Assembly: GCF_018531125.1 (NCBI RefSeq)
Contig: NZ_JAHDSY010000005.1
DNA from: Canibacter zhuwentaonis
GTDB lineage: Bacteria > Actinomycetota > Actinomycetes > Actinomycetales > Microbacteriaceae
Strand: one strand, 5' to 3'
DNA: 64,000 bases
Below are positions 23,362 through 32,858 of the stretch, one piece after another. The position numbers and the translations under genes are program-made. Position 1 is the first letter of the stretch. Every line of letters starts with the position of its first letter. The notes beneath the pieces were generated by a model, which did no database searches, was not told where the DNA came from, and was given only the letters and a program-made list of their open reading frames with translations.

Positions 23362-25887
23362 ATGTTTGAGAGATTTACTGATGGCGCTCGGCGCACGATT
23401 GTGCTTGCGCAAGAAGAGGCAAAAAAGCTTAGGCATAACTTTATCGGCACTGAGCATCTGCTGCTTGCAATTATAAGGCAGAAAGAGAACATGAGCGTCG
23501 AGCCTTTTGCCGGCGTTAATGCCACCTACAACGAGGTTCTTGAGCAGGTTATTAGCCACGTTGGAAAAGGAGATGAAGGGCAGCAGAATAAACACATTCC
23601 CTTTACTCCCCGCGCGAAAAAAGTGCTTGAGCTGAGCCTGCGTGAGGCGCTGCGACTCGGGCACGGGTATATTGAAACTGAGCATATTGCGCTCGGGCTA
23701 TTGCGCGAGGGTGAAGGCGTTGCGGCGCAAATTATTAAGGCGCTAGGTGCCGATCCTGAAATGAGTCTTGTGGTTTTAACCAAGACAATGGAGGCACGCG
23801 GTGAGGATGAAAAATCACCCGCGGGCGCTCGAGGAATTTGGCATGATGACCCTGATGATAAAAAAGACCCGAAAATGCTGCAAAAGTTTGGGCGCAACCT
23901 AACTCGCGCGGCTCGTGAGGGTAAACTTGACCCGGTTATCGGGCGCGAAAAAGAGGTTGAGCGCGTTATTCAAATCTTGTCACGGCGCACTAAAAACAAC
24001 CCCGTGCTAATTGGCGAGCCGGGAGTTGGTAAAACCGCTGTTGTTGAAGGGCTGGCGCGCGCAATTGTTTCAGAGCAGGTGCCTGAAACTCTAAAAGATA
24101 AAAAGGTTTATGCGCTAGATCTTGGCAGCCTGATTGCCGGCACTCGCTACCGCGGCGAGTTTGAGGATAGACTCAAGAAACTCACTAACGAAATTCGCGA
24201 TCGCGGCGATGTTATCGGTTTTATTGACGAGATTCACACGCTTGTTGGCGTGGGGGCAGGAGAGGGCTCCTTAGACGGTGCTAATATTCTAAAACCACTG
24301 CTGGCGCGTGGTGAGCTGCAAACAATCGGCGCGACAACGCTTGATGAGTATCGTAAATACTTTGAAAAAGACGCGGCTCTTGAGCGTAGATTTCAGCCGA
24401 TTACGGTTAACGAGCCGTCTCCCGCGCACGCCGTGAACATTCTTAAGGGTTTGCGTGAAAGCTACGAGAACTTCCACAAGGTTAAAATAACTGATGAGGC
24501 GATAGAAGCGGCCGTTAGTCTCTCGAGTCGTTACCTGCAGGATAAGTTCTTGCCAGACAAGGCAATTGACCTGATCGATGAGGCCGGCGCTAGACTCCGC
24601 CTGTCGGTGCTTTCGAGTCCTACTGAGCTGCAGGAGCTTGACGAGCAAATCGCTCTTGCTCGCAAAGAAAAAGAAATGTTCATCGAGTCTAACCAGTTTG
24701 AATTGGCGGCTGAAAAACGGGATTTGGAAAAGACGCTAACGGCAAAACGGTTGCAGCGTGAGAAAGAGTGGCGAGCTGGTCAGGTTGAAACTGCGGATGT
24801 CGTTGACGCTGGAATTATCGCTGAAGTGCTAGCTGTTGCAACGGGCATTCCCGTGTTTAAACTCACGGAGGAAGAAACCAGCAGACTGCGGTTTATGGAG
24901 GATGCGCTGCACCAGCGTGTTATCGGGCAGAGCGAGGCTATTGCGGCGCTTTCGCGCACGATCCGCCGCCAGCGTGCCGGGTTGAAAGATCCGAAGCGTC
25001 CTTCGGGATCGTTTATTTTTGCAGGTCCTACGGGTGTTGGTAAAACCGAGCTGGCAAAAGCTCTTGCGGAGTTCTTGTTTGACGATGAGAGCGCTCTGAT
25101 TTCGCTTGATATGTCAGAATACGGTGAGAAGCACACCGTTTCGAGGCTGTTTGGGGCTCCCCCGGGCTTTGTCGGCTTTGAGGAGGGCGGTCAGCTAACC
25201 GAAAAGGTGCGCCGCAAGCCGTTTAGTGTGATTCTGTTTGACGAAATAGAAAAAGCTCATCCGGATATTTTTAATTCACTGCTGCAGATCCTTGAGGAGG
25301 GTCGCCTGACTGACGGTCAGGGGCGTGTTGTTGACTTTAAGAACACCGTGATTATTATGACAACAAATCTCGGCTCGAAGGGCATTGCGGGCGGACCTGT
25401 TGGATTCCAACTCGGCGCTGAAACAGTTGCGGGTTATGAGGCGATGCGCGGCAAAGTTAACGAAGAGCTTAAAAAACACTTTAAGCCGGAGTTCTTGAAC
25501 CGTGTTGACGACACAATCGTGTTCCCGCAGTTGCAAAAACCAGAGTTGCTGCGTATCGTTGATCTGTTTGTTAACAAGCTAAAAGATCTTTTGCTCGATC
25601 GCCGGATTAAGCTGAGCATTAGTGACGTCGCCAAAGAGCGCCTGATTGAGATCGGATATGATGCTTCAATGGGCGCGCGACCTTTGCGTCGTGCGGTGCA
25701 GCGGTACGTTGAAGATCCGCTGTCAGAGCGTATTCTAAGCGGTGATCTGGAATCTGGTGGCAGCGTGCAGGTGGATTACGCAGACGGTGAGTTTGTGTTT
25801 AATATCTCCGGTGGCAGCGATAATTCAGCGGATCGTGTCGTGCAGCTCGCCGCCGCTGTAGCACAGACTGCCGCTACTCAAGACTAG
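23362..25887 (+). CDS. clpC: ATP-dependent Clp protease ATP-binding subunit ClpC
   Basis: AAA+ unfoldase that feeds substrates to ClpP. The start at ATG 23362 (MFERFTDGARRTIVLAQEEA, the standard ClpC N terminus) has AAGGAG upstream; the open frame extends nine codons further without support. Order of domains: two Clp N repeats, D1 ATPase with GEPGVGKT, a UVR motif (FELAAEKRDLEK), and D2 with GPTGVGKT. The VGF tripeptide in GGPVGFQLG is the ClpP-docking loop. The protein is 841 residues. Probably controlled by ClgR. Confidence 0.97.
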   Translation: MFERFTDGARRTIVLAQEEAKKLRHNFIGTEHLLLAIIRQKENMSVEPFAGVNATYNEVLEQVISHVGKGDEGQQNKHIPFTPRAKKVLELSLREALRLGHGYIETEHIALGLLREGEGVAAQIIKALGADPEMSLVVLTKTMEARGEDEKSPAGARGIWHDDPDDKKDPKMLQKFGRNLTRAAREGKLDPVIGREKEVERVIQILSRRTKNNPVLIGEPGVGKTAVVEGLARAIVSEQVPETLKDKKVYALDLGSLIAGTRYRGEFEDRLKKLTNEIRDRGDVIGFIDEIHTLVGVGAGEGSLDGANILKPLLARGELQTIGATTLDEYRKYFEKDAALERRFQPITVNEPSPAHAVNILKGLRESYENFHKVKITDEAIEAAVSLSSRYLQDKFLPDKAIDLIDEAGARLRLSVLSSPTELQELDEQIALARKEKEMFIESNQFELAAEKRDLEKTLTAKRLQREKEWRAGQVETADVVDAGIIAEVLAVATGIPVFKLTEEETSRLRFMEDALHQRVIGQSEAIAALSRTIRRQRAGLKDPKRPSGSFIFAGPTGVGKTELAKALAEFLFDDESALISLDMSEYGEKHTVSRLFGAPPGFVGFEEGGQLTEKVRRKPFSVILFDEIEKAHPDIFNSLLQILEEGRLTDGQGRVVDFKNTVIIMTTNLGSKGIAGGPVGFQLGAETVAGYEAMRGKVNEELKKHFKPEFLNRVDDTIVFPQLQKPELLRIVDLFVNKLKDLLLDRRIKLSISDVAKERLIEIGYDASMGARPLRRAVQRYVEDPLSERILSGDLESGGSVQVDYADGEFVFNISGGSDNSADRVVQLAAAVAQTAATQD

Positions 25888-25929
25888 CTTGCTTATTCTG
25901 GTTGCATTGCGTAGCTAGGGGCAAGGATA

Positions 25930-25980
25930 ACAGCAGAAGCCCCGAGAACCCGCATTAGCGGATCTCGGGGCTTCTGCTGT
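25930..25980. terminator. Bidirectional hairpin terminator between clpC and protease A
   Basis: A perfect 18-base inverted repeat: ACAGCAGAAGCCCCGAGA at 25930-25947 pairs with TCTCGGGGCTTCTGCTGT at 25963-25980, with an inner CCGC-ATTA-GCGG extension, so almost the whole element is base-paired. It separates two convergent genes. A very similar hairpin follows the paralogous protease at 28398-28447. Confidence 0.85.
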
Positions 25981-25998
25981 GCTTAAAGCAGGGTCAGA

Positions 25999-28278
25999 CT
26001 ATGCTTTAGTGCGGCGGCGAGCTGCGAGCATTAGCGCGCCAGCTCCCAGGAGGGCGAATACGCCACCCAGTAGCGGGGCAACTGCGCCGTTCGATCCTGT
26101 GCTAGCCAGTTTCTTATCGCTATCTTTAGCAGGTTTTTGCTGCCCACTAGCAGCGGTATCTGCTGATATGATAGGTGTAACAGGCGCTGGCGTGGCTGCC
26201 GCTGGGGTTACCGTGTAGCTGAAATCAGCGGTAACGTCATCATCCGCTAGTGCGTCGCTGTTGTAGCCATAGGCTTTCACCTGGTAATTATGATCTTCGA
26301 CCTTATCTCCAACAATGAGGTCAGTTGCGACATAGAGCGTCTCGCCATCACTAGAGCGTACATCAGTGCTCTTAGAATCAAGCTCTTTACCGTCTTGTAG
26401 CAAGACTAAGCGGCTTACATAGTGGTCGGCTTTAAAGCGCAGTTTCAACTTAGTGCCGCTTGGCGCTAAAATAGCGTGACCTGTAGCGGGTTGCCAGGTT
26501 GCCCCATCGTCAGTTGAATACTCAGCCTGCTTTTCAAGTCGTGGCTGTGGTTGATCTTTAGTAACAGCTGCTAGCGCGTCAACAAGTCCATGACCGCGGA
26601 ACTCTCTGTTGTCACGGGGTTCTTCTAGTCGGGAGTATTGGTCTTTCGCGTGCTTTAGGAGAATACCCGTAGTGTCTTTCGCTGAAATACCGGGGTGAGT
26701 TGATATGATTAATGATGCAACGGCGGCAACGTGCGGCGAAGCCATTGACGTGCCACTGATCTTGGTCCACGGGTCTTTGAAGTCTTTGTGGTTAATCGTT
26801 GACAGAATTAACACTCCGGGAGCGGCAACATCAATAGAGTTTTTACCATAGTTGCTGAAGTAAGCACGAAGCAGCAGCGCTGTTTCTGGATCTGCGTCCA
26901 GCGTGGGAATACTAACTGCTGAAACATTGATAACACCGGGCAGTCCGCCAGGAAGAAGCACCGGATTGTCGCCCTGCTTAAAAGTGCGGATCTTAGAACC
27001 CGCAATATCTCCCGGACTCTTATCCTGCATTGGCTGGTCTAGATTGTTAGCCGAGTTGCCCGCTGCTGCAACGTGTAGCACGCCCTGATCCTGACTCCAT
27101 TTCACCGCGCGGCGCACCGACTCGTAGCCAGCTGCCTGTGACGGCTCGTTCGTCACCCAAAACTCCCACGGATCCACGTAGTAGCTATTGTTTGTAACGT
27201 CAAGTTTTTTCTGACCCGCCCACATAAAGCCGCAAACTGCGTGTTCCGGCATAGCAAAGTTGCCGTTGTAGATGCGAATAGCTGCGATTTTAGCACGCGG
27301 GTTTACACCCTGTATACCAACACCGTTTTGGGCGGCTGCGATTGTGCCCGCAACGTGAGTACCGTGATATTCCTTTTGAGCAGGCTTCCAGCGCTCATCT
27401 TCCTGCGACGGAATGCCGTTTACAGTGCAGTCAACAGACAGCGTCTTGTCAACAACAGGCGCAAGGTCGGGATGGTCACTGTCAACGCCGGTGTCGATCA
27501 CGCCAACGGTTACTGGTGCGTAGTAGGTTTTAACATCATAGGCTTTTAGCGCGCCAATAGCCTTGTGACCCCAGAGTTGATCTGACATCGGATCATTTTC
27601 AGATGCTGTAGTGCCCACGGTTGGGGTAACGTCCTCGGTTAGGATACCAAGCTCAGAAACTGCCTGCTGTCCGCTGGTTTCTGCGCCGCTAGCGTCACCT
27701 GCTTCTTGCGTGTCAGCGGGGGTTTGTTGGCTGGCGGTTGCAGCTGCCGAATCATCCGGAGTTGTTTCGGGAGTCTGTGCAGCGTCATCCAGGTTTGTTC
27801 CGGTGGCGTTATCCGCTGTACTCGCCGGAGTGTTTAGCTTAGCCGGGTCTTTGATTTCGGGAAGCTTAATTTCTTCGCGCTTGGAAACCGCAGCCTGACG
27901 GGTTGGGCCCGCCGACACAAGCTTAATTCCGTTTTCCGCAGCTAGTTTCGCAAAGTCAGAGGTAAAAGTGTTAGATTTGCTTTGCGCGAAATAGGTGCGA
28001 ATTTCGGGCCAGTCTTTAGTGGTTGCGCCACCTGCCTTGGTGATTAGACCTTTTACGGTTTCGTATTTGGCATCGTTTGTGTCTGCAGCAAGGTTGATAG
28101 CGTAGCTCATTGCGCCGTCTCCTGCTGCGGCTGGTTTATTGCCCACGATCGGGGCATCAGCTACCTGGGTTGCTGTGGCGGGCATAACCCCTGCGGCAAA
28201 TACTGCAGATGTTAATAACCCGAATGCTAAACATCCGCCAAAAACCCTTGCGGGTTTGGCGTTTTGTTTTTTTGTCAT
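25999..28278 (-). CDS. Subtilisin-like (S8) serine protease with sortase-type C terminus, copy A
   Basis: A predicted exported protease of 759 residues, likely wall- or membrane-anchored. Signal peptide: basic MTKKQNAKPAR, hydrophobic core, then AxA near residue 36. An N-terminal propeptide-like region (about 50-130) and an Ala/Thr-rich linker precede the S8 domain. Its triad is visible: Asp in GVIDTGVDSDHPDL, His in YHGTHVAGTIAAA and Ser in ISGTSMASPHVAAV. A beta-rich domain follows. The C terminus is LASTG, a hydrophobic stretch and ARRRTKA: a sortase signal with Ala in place of Pro. The next gene is a paralogue. Confidence 0.9.
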   Translation of the reverse strand: MTKKQNAKPARVFGGCLAFGLLTSAVFAAGVMPATATQVADAPIVGNKPAAAGDGAMSYAINLAADTNDAKYETVKGLITKAGGATTKDWPEIRTYFAQSKSNTFTSDFAKLAAENGIKLVSAGPTRQAAVSKREEIKLPEIKDPAKLNTPASTADNATGTNLDDAAQTPETTPDDSAAATASQQTPADTQEAGDASGAETSGQQAVSELGILTEDVTPTVGTTASENDPMSDQLWGHKAIGALKAYDVKTYYAPVTVGVIDTGVDSDHPDLAPVVDKTLSVDCTVNGIPSQEDERWKPAQKEYHGTHVAGTIAAAQNGVGIQGVNPRAKIAAIRIYNGNFAMPEHAVCGFMWAGQKKLDVTNNSYYVDPWEFWVTNEPSQAAGYESVRRAVKWSQDQGVLHVAAAGNSANNLDQPMQDKSPGDIAGSKIRTFKQGDNPVLLPGGLPGVINVSAVSIPTLDADPETALLLRAYFSNYGKNSIDVAAPGVLILSTINHKDFKDPWTKISGTSMASPHVAAVASLIISTHPGISAKDTTGILLKHAKDQYSRLEEPRDNREFRGHGLVDALAAVTKDQPQPRLEKQAEYSTDDGATWQPATGHAILAPSGTKLKLRFKADHYVSRLVLLQDGKELDSKSTDVRSSDGETLYVATDLIVGDKVEDHNYQVKAYGYNSDALADDDVTADFSYTVTPAAATPAPVTPIISADTAASGQQKPAKDSDKKLASTGSNGAVAPLLGGVFALLGAGALMLAARRRTKA

Positions 28279-28338
28279 AGGTAATAAGTCCTTTTCGTTT
28301 TGAAATGGTGCGCAGCTCAGAAATGATCCACGTCTCCA

Positions 28339-28367
28339 ACTTTACTGCTTAGATGCTATCCTTGCAA
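28339..28367 (-). promoter_or_regulatory. Probable promoter of protease A
   Basis: Read on the minus strand, TTGCAA (28367-28362), a 17-base spacer and TAAAGT (28344-28339) form a plausible promoter about 60 bases before the start codon. The same elements, including the flanking AGCAGTAAAGTT, occur upstream of protease B, so the pair probably share regulation. Confidence 0.5.
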
Positions 28368-28397
28368 AATTAAACAAATTTCGCGGGTGAGTGCAGG

Positions 28398-28447
28398 CAC
28401 AGCAGAAGCCCCGAACCCGCGTTGGCGCATCCGGGGCTGCTGCTGTG
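28398..28447. terminator. Hairpin terminator after protease B
   Basis: CACAGCAGAAGCCCCG at 28398-28413 pairs with CGGGGCTGCTGCTGTG at 28432-28447, with one mismatch. It lies just beyond the protease B stop and just before the protease A promoter. It is closely related in sequence to the terminator at 25930-25980, consistent with duplication of gene and terminator together. Confidence 0.75.
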
Positions 28448-28463
28448 CGTAAAACAGAGTCAA

Positions 28464-30707
28464 CTAGACTTTGGTGCGGCGGCGAGCTGCGAGCGTTAGC
28501 GCGCCAGCTCCCAGGAGCGCGAGAACGGTGCCGCTCAGCAGCGGCGCAATCGCGCCGTTTGCGCCGGTGTTAGCCAGTTTGCCAGCCGCAGCAGCTTTAG
28601 TGGTGTCTGCTGAGGTGATAGGCGTAACAGGGGTCGGCGTGGCTGCCACTGGGACTATCGTGTAAGCAAAATCGGCTGTAACGTCATCATCAGCAAGTGC
28701 GCTGTTGTTGTAGCCGAACGCTTGCAGCGTGTAGTTGAGAGCCAGTGTGCTGTCGCTAACATCAACCTCGGTTTCAGTGTAGAGCGTGTCGCCCGTAGCT
28801 GAACGCACCGCGGTTGTTTTAGTGTCAAGCACTTTATCGCTGTCCTGCAAAACAGCGCTGCTTACCAGACCGCTAGCTTTGAAGCGCAGCTTCAGTTTTG
28901 TGTTAGCCTGCGCCAGAATATTGCTATTACCGGATTCCTGCCAGGTTGCTCCGCCGTCGGTTGAATACTCAACCTGCTCTGCAATCTGCGGCTTTGGTTG
29001 ATCTTTCGTAACAGCGGCGAGCGCATCAACAAGTCCGCTACCGCGGTACTCGTTGCCCTCGATATCCTCTTGTAGACGAGAGTAGTTTGCAGCAGCGTGC
29101 TTTTTGAGCAGCTGCACAACGCTATCAGAGGTAATACCGGGGTGCGTTGACTTGATCAGCGACGCAACAGCAGCTGCGTGCGGCGAAGCCATTGATGTGC
29201 CGTCGAACTTCTGCCATGTATTGCCGTAGACGGTTGATAGGATACCCACACCGGGAGCCGCAACGTCAATGGAGTTTTTGCCGTAGTTAGAGAAGCCAGC
29301 TCTAACTAATTTTGCGGTTGCTGGATCCGCTTTTGGCGTTGGCAGGTTAACAGCCGAAACGCTAATAACACCCGGCAACTGGTTTGGGAGGTCAACAGGA
29401 ATGTCTTCCGGCTCGAAAAAACGTGGTTCAGCGTCAAAAACGTCTCCCGGACCTTCGCCCTCGGTTACGTTTTCAAGATCCTGGTTAGAGTTTCCAGCCG
29501 CAGCAAAGTGCAGCACACCCTGATCCTGACTCCATTTCACAGCGCGGCGCACTGACTCGTAGCCAGCAGCCTGTGACGGCTCGTTTACCAGCCAGTAGTC
29601 CCACGGATCTACATAGTAACTGTTGTTTGTGATGTCGATCTTTTTCTGACCTGACCACATGAACCCGCACACTACGTGCTCTGGCATGGCAAAATCGCCG
29701 TGGTACACGCGAATGCCCGCGATTTTAGCTCGCGGGTTCACGCCCTGTATCCCAACACCGTTATACGCGGCGGCGATTGTGCCCGCAACGTGAGTGCCGT
29801 GACTCTCCTGGTCAAGCGGTCTCCAGCGTTCATCCTGCTGTGAAGGAATGCCGTTTACAGTGCAGTCAACAGACAATGACTTGTCTACAACCGGCGCTAG
29901 ATCAGGGTGATCGCTGTCGACACCGCTGTCGATTACACCAACGGTTACGGGCGCGTAGTAGGTGTCAACATCGTATGCTTTTAGCGCGCCAATAGCCTTG
30001 TGACCCCAGAGCTGATCTGACAGCGGATCTGCAGCAGAGGTGGCAGTGTTCCTGCTTGCAAAACCTTTGCTCGCAAGCGCCTGCTGACCGCCGCTTTCTT
30101 TTGTGCTGGTGGTTGCCTCTTGTGCCGCCGCAGATTCATCCGGAGCAACGCCCGAGATCTTAGCTGTGTTATCCGTCGCAGAATCGACCGGAGTTGTTCC
30201 AGTAGTCTTAGCCGCGTCATCATCGGTGCTCGTTGAGCTAGTTGGCTTGGTAGGAGCTACCACGGTTGTGCCTTTTTTCAGATCGGGCAGCGGGATCTGC
30301 TCATATTCTGGAATTTCAGACTGACGGGTTGGACCCGCCGATACAAGCTGAATATTTTTCTCCTTGGCTAGTTTTGCAAAATCACTGGCAAAGGTGTCTG
30401 ATTTGCTCTGCGCGAAATAGGTGCGGATCTCTGGCCACGGCTGGGTTACCGCGCCACCTGCCTGGGTGACGAGATATTTCACGAGCGCAAAGTTAGCGTC
30501 GCTCGTGTTTTCAGCGAGATTGATGGCGTAGCTTACCGCGCCGTCGCCTGCTGTGGCGGGCTTATCACCAACGATTGGTGATGGGGTAGCGACCTGGGTT
30601 GCTGTTGCGGATGTAACTCCCGCAGCAAACACTGCAGATGTCAGCAGCCCAAGCGCTAAACATCCACCAAAAACCCTTGCGGGTTTGGCACTCTGCTTTT
30701 TTGTCAT
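28464..30707 (-). CDS. Subtilisin-like (S8) serine protease with sortase-type C terminus, copy B
   Basis: Tandem paralogue of the protease downstream of it on the minus strand, 747 residues. It has the same plan: signal peptide (MTKKQSAKPARVFGGCLALG), propeptide-like region, Thr/Ala/Ser-rich linker, and S8 domain with GVIDSGVDSDHPDL, SHGTHVAGTIAAAY and FDGTSMASPHAAAVASLI. A beta-rich region follows, then a C-terminal LANTG with hydrophobic segment and ARRRTKV. The catalytic triad is complete. The linker and propeptide diverge most from copy A, while the catalytic and anchor regions are nearly the same. Substrates are unknown. Confidence 0.9.
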   Translation of the reverse strand: MTKKQSAKPARVFGGCLALGLLTSAVFAAGVTSATATQVATPSPIVGDKPATAGDGAVSYAINLAENTSDANFALVKYLVTQAGGAVTQPWPEIRTYFAQSKSDTFASDFAKLAKEKNIQLVSAGPTRQSEIPEYEQIPLPDLKKGTTVVAPTKPTSSTSTDDDAAKTTGTTPVDSATDNTAKISGVAPDESAAAQEATTSTKESGGQQALASKGFASRNTATSAADPLSDQLWGHKAIGALKAYDVDTYYAPVTVGVIDSGVDSDHPDLAPVVDKSLSVDCTVNGIPSQQDERWRPLDQESHGTHVAGTIAAAYNGVGIQGVNPRAKIAGIRVYHGDFAMPEHVVCGFMWSGQKKIDITNNSYYVDPWDYWLVNEPSQAAGYESVRRAVKWSQDQGVLHFAAAGNSNQDLENVTEGEGPGDVFDAEPRFFEPEDIPVDLPNQLPGVISVSAVNLPTPKADPATAKLVRAGFSNYGKNSIDVAAPGVGILSTVYGNTWQKFDGTSMASPHAAAVASLIKSTHPGITSDSVVQLLKKHAAANYSRLQEDIEGNEYRGSGLVDALAAVTKDQPKPQIAEQVEYSTDGGATWQESGNSNILAQANTKLKLRFKASGLVSSAVLQDSDKVLDTKTTAVRSATGDTLYTETEVDVSDSTLALNYTLQAFGYNNSALADDDVTADFAYTIVPVAATPTPVTPITSADTTKAAAAGKLANTGANGAIAPLLSGTVLALLGAGALTLAARRRTKV

Positions 30708-30764
30708 AGGTTAGATACCTTTCGTCTTGAATGGTACGCGGCTTAAAAGAAGCCACGTCTTTTA

Positions 30765-30794
30765 ACTTTACTGCTTTGTTATAGCGATTTGCAA
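30765..30794 (-). promoter_or_regulatory. Probable promoter of protease B
   Basis: On the minus strand TTGCAA (30794-30789), an 18-base spacer and TAAAGT (30770-30765) repeat the arrangement found before protease A, including the surrounding AAGCAGTAAAGTT. The spacer also contains CTATAA. Confidence 0.5.
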
Positions 30795-30918
30795 AATAGG
30801 TGCGATATGATAGCTAGAATACAGTGGCTTAAAATCATGTTTTATACCGCGTAAATATCTAGTGCACAAACCGCCACACCTGCAAATTTAAGCGGCAAAT
30901 AGCGTAAGGCAGTAAAGT

Positions 30919-32070
30919 ATGGCAGAAAATGAAACAAAAAAGCGGGTTTTGATTGTGACCCGCTGGTTTCCAAGTAGATCCGCTCCCGGAACGGGTATTT
31001 TCGTGTTTCGCGATGTTGTCGCGATCGCCTCAAAATACGATGTCACAGTTGTGCACCTGGGCGAACCGCACCTGTTTGAAAGCGACCTTGATAACGAACT
31101 CACATGGGCAAAATTCAAGGTTATCAGGGTGCCTGTTGCCTTTGCGAGCGGCTACAAAAGCGCGTTCGCGGCTCGTAAAATAATTGCACAGCAGCTGCAC
31201 CAAGCGGATCTGCTGCAGACAATCACAGTAGGCGCGGTGACCCCGCTAATTGGGATGCGTGTCAGAGTGCCGTGGGTGCACACTGAGCACTGGAGTGCGA
31301 TGCTGCGCCCCCCGCACGGGACACTGCGGGAGAAAAGCATTATCAGGCTGCTGCGTGCGCAGCTTTTACGAGCGGATGCGGTTGTTGCGGTGAGCTCGTA
31401 CCTGGGCGAGGCGATTCAAAAGTACTCGCGCAAACCGGTGCGGGTTATTGGCAACCAGGTAACCATGCCAGACACTGTTTACGCTGACACACCGTGGGAT
31501 TTTGGTATGATTAGAATGCTCGGGGTGAGCAATCTCACCGCGAGTAAGCACCCTGAGCTGGCCGTTTGTGCGGTGGCGCAGCTGGCAGAGCGCGGTTACG
31601 ACGCGCGTTTACGCTGGGCAGGATCAGGCAGTATGCACAAGAAGTTGGTGACGCTCGCCGCAAAACTGGGGGTTGCTGACAGGGTTGAGTTTTTAGGGCA
31701 GCTTGATGCCGCGCAGCTCGCTGTTGAATACAACCGCGCAAATATTTTCGTGCTCCCAACCGAGTTTGAAACCTTCGGAATTGCGCTGGCCGAGGCCGCG
31801 GTTGCCGGGTTGCCTGTGGTGACCGGCGATACCGGCGCGTTCGTAGAGTTTCTGGACCCTGCTAGCACCGAGTTTGTGCCTGTGGCAGAATATTACCAGA
31901 ACAGAATTGCCGCGGCGGTGGGCGGATTGCTATCGCGCACCAACCTGCCAACTCGTGCGCAAATCGCTGCGCGAGCACGGGCGAGATTTGATGAGAGCGA
32001 CCGGGTTGGAAAGTATTTTGAGCTGTACGACGGGCTGCTGGCGGCGCGCAAAAACCGGGCGCGCCGCTAG
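30919..32070 (+). CDS. Glycosyltransferase family 4 protein
   Basis: A 383-residue cytoplasmic GT-B glycosyltransferase, predicted to transfer a sugar from a nucleotide-sugar donor to a lipid or glycan acceptor. The N-terminal domain begins KKRVLIVTRWFPSRSAPGTGIFVFRDVVA, split by the acceptor loop. The C-terminal donor domain has LRWAGSGSMHKKL, RVEFLGQLDAAQLAVEY and the GT4 signature EFETFGIALAEAAVAGLPVV with the E-x7-E catalytic pattern. ATG 30919 is preceded by GTAAGG nine bases before. The acceptor is unknown; the setting suggests envelope glycan synthesis. Confidence 0.88.
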   Translation: MAENETKKRVLIVTRWFPSRSAPGTGIFVFRDVVAIASKYDVTVVHLGEPHLFESDLDNELTWAKFKVIRVPVAFASGYKSAFAARKIIAQQLHQADLLQTITVGAVTPLIGMRVRVPWVHTEHWSAMLRPPHGTLREKSIIRLLRAQLLRADAVVAVSSYLGEAIQKYSRKPVRVIGNQVTMPDTVYADTPWDFGMIRMLGVSNLTASKHPELAVCAVAQLAERGYDARLRWAGSGSMHKKLVTLAAKLGVADRVEFLGQLDAAQLAVEYNRANIFVLPTEFETFGIALAEAAVAGLPVVTGDTGAFVEFLDPASTEFVPVAEYYQNRIAAAVGGLLSRTNLPTRAQIAARARARFDESDRVGKYFELYDGLLAARKNRARR

Positions 32071-32095
32071 TGCGGATGTGGTTAGTGGAGGGCGT

Positions 32096-32761
32096 GTGAT
32101 TGCGAGGCTAGTAGCGAGCCTGATTATCGGTGAGCGTATGGTGGCGAGGCTTGCAAGGAACACAGATATTGCAGCGCTTATTGAAGCGGGGCGAGATGCG
32201 AGCTCCCGCGGGCTTGTGCTGGCCAGCGCCGGAAATATGTCGGTGCGGCTTGCTGACGGGCTGTTTGCAATAACCGGCTCGGGCGTGTGGTTTGACGAGT
32301 TGACAGTTGAGTCTTTCGCAGTGTTAGACGCTGCCGGGCGACATCACAGCGGCGTGCAGCCCTCTAGCGAATGGAAGCTGCACCAGCGCGTCTATGCGGC
32401 CCGTCCAGACGTAAACTGCGTGATCCACCTGCACCCGCAAACAGCGACGTTGCTCGCCACGCTCGGGTGCGAGATCCGCTTGCTAACGCTCGATCATGCG
32501 TCCTACCTTGGTAGTATCGGGGTTAGTGAGTTTTTTGATAACGGATCTGATGAGCTGGCGGATGCCGTCGCCGCGCAGCTGGGTGCGCATAACTGTGTGC
32601 TGATGAAGCACCACGGGTGCACTGTTGTTGCGGACACTGTGGAGATGGCGTACCGGCGGGCGTTGAATCTGGAATCTGCCGCGCAAATGACGGTGACGGC
32701 GTTGCAGCTGGGGGATGAGAATACCGTTTTTCCCGTGGTCAGGCGCGCTACTCACGCTTAG
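32096..32761 (+). CDS. Class II aldolase/adducin family protein
   Basis: A 221-residue member of the fuculose-phosphate aldolase/ribulose-5-phosphate epimerase family. Zinc ligands are visible in VIHLHPQTATLLA (two His) and MKHHGCTVVA (third His). The catalytic Glu lies in SSEWKLHQRVYAARPD, and the phosphate-binding segment is LASAGNMSVR. GTG 32096 has GGAG five bases upstream; ATG 32138 is an alternative giving 207 residues. A longer frame back to 31874 only overlaps the glycosyltransferase. The substrate is not determinable here: methylthioribulose-1-phosphate dehydratase and sugar aldolases share this fold. Confidence 0.8.
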   Translation: MIARLVASLIIGERMVARLARNTDIAALIEAGRDASSRGLVLASAGNMSVRLADGLFAITGSGVWFDELTVESFAVLDAAGRHHSGVQPSSEWKLHQRVYAARPDVNCVIHLHPQTATLLATLGCEIRLLTLDHASYLGSIGVSEFFDNGSDELADAVAAQLGAHNCVLMKHHGCTVVADTVEMAYRRALNLESAAQMTVTALQLGDENTVFPVVRRATHA

Positions 32762-32858
32762 GCTGGGGCTTTGGGGTTTGCCTCTGGGCGGTTTTGGTGC
32801 GCTGTTGTTTGTGCTTTGTATGGGTGCGGAGTTAGCAGGTTCGCGCTGCGTGCCAGGG

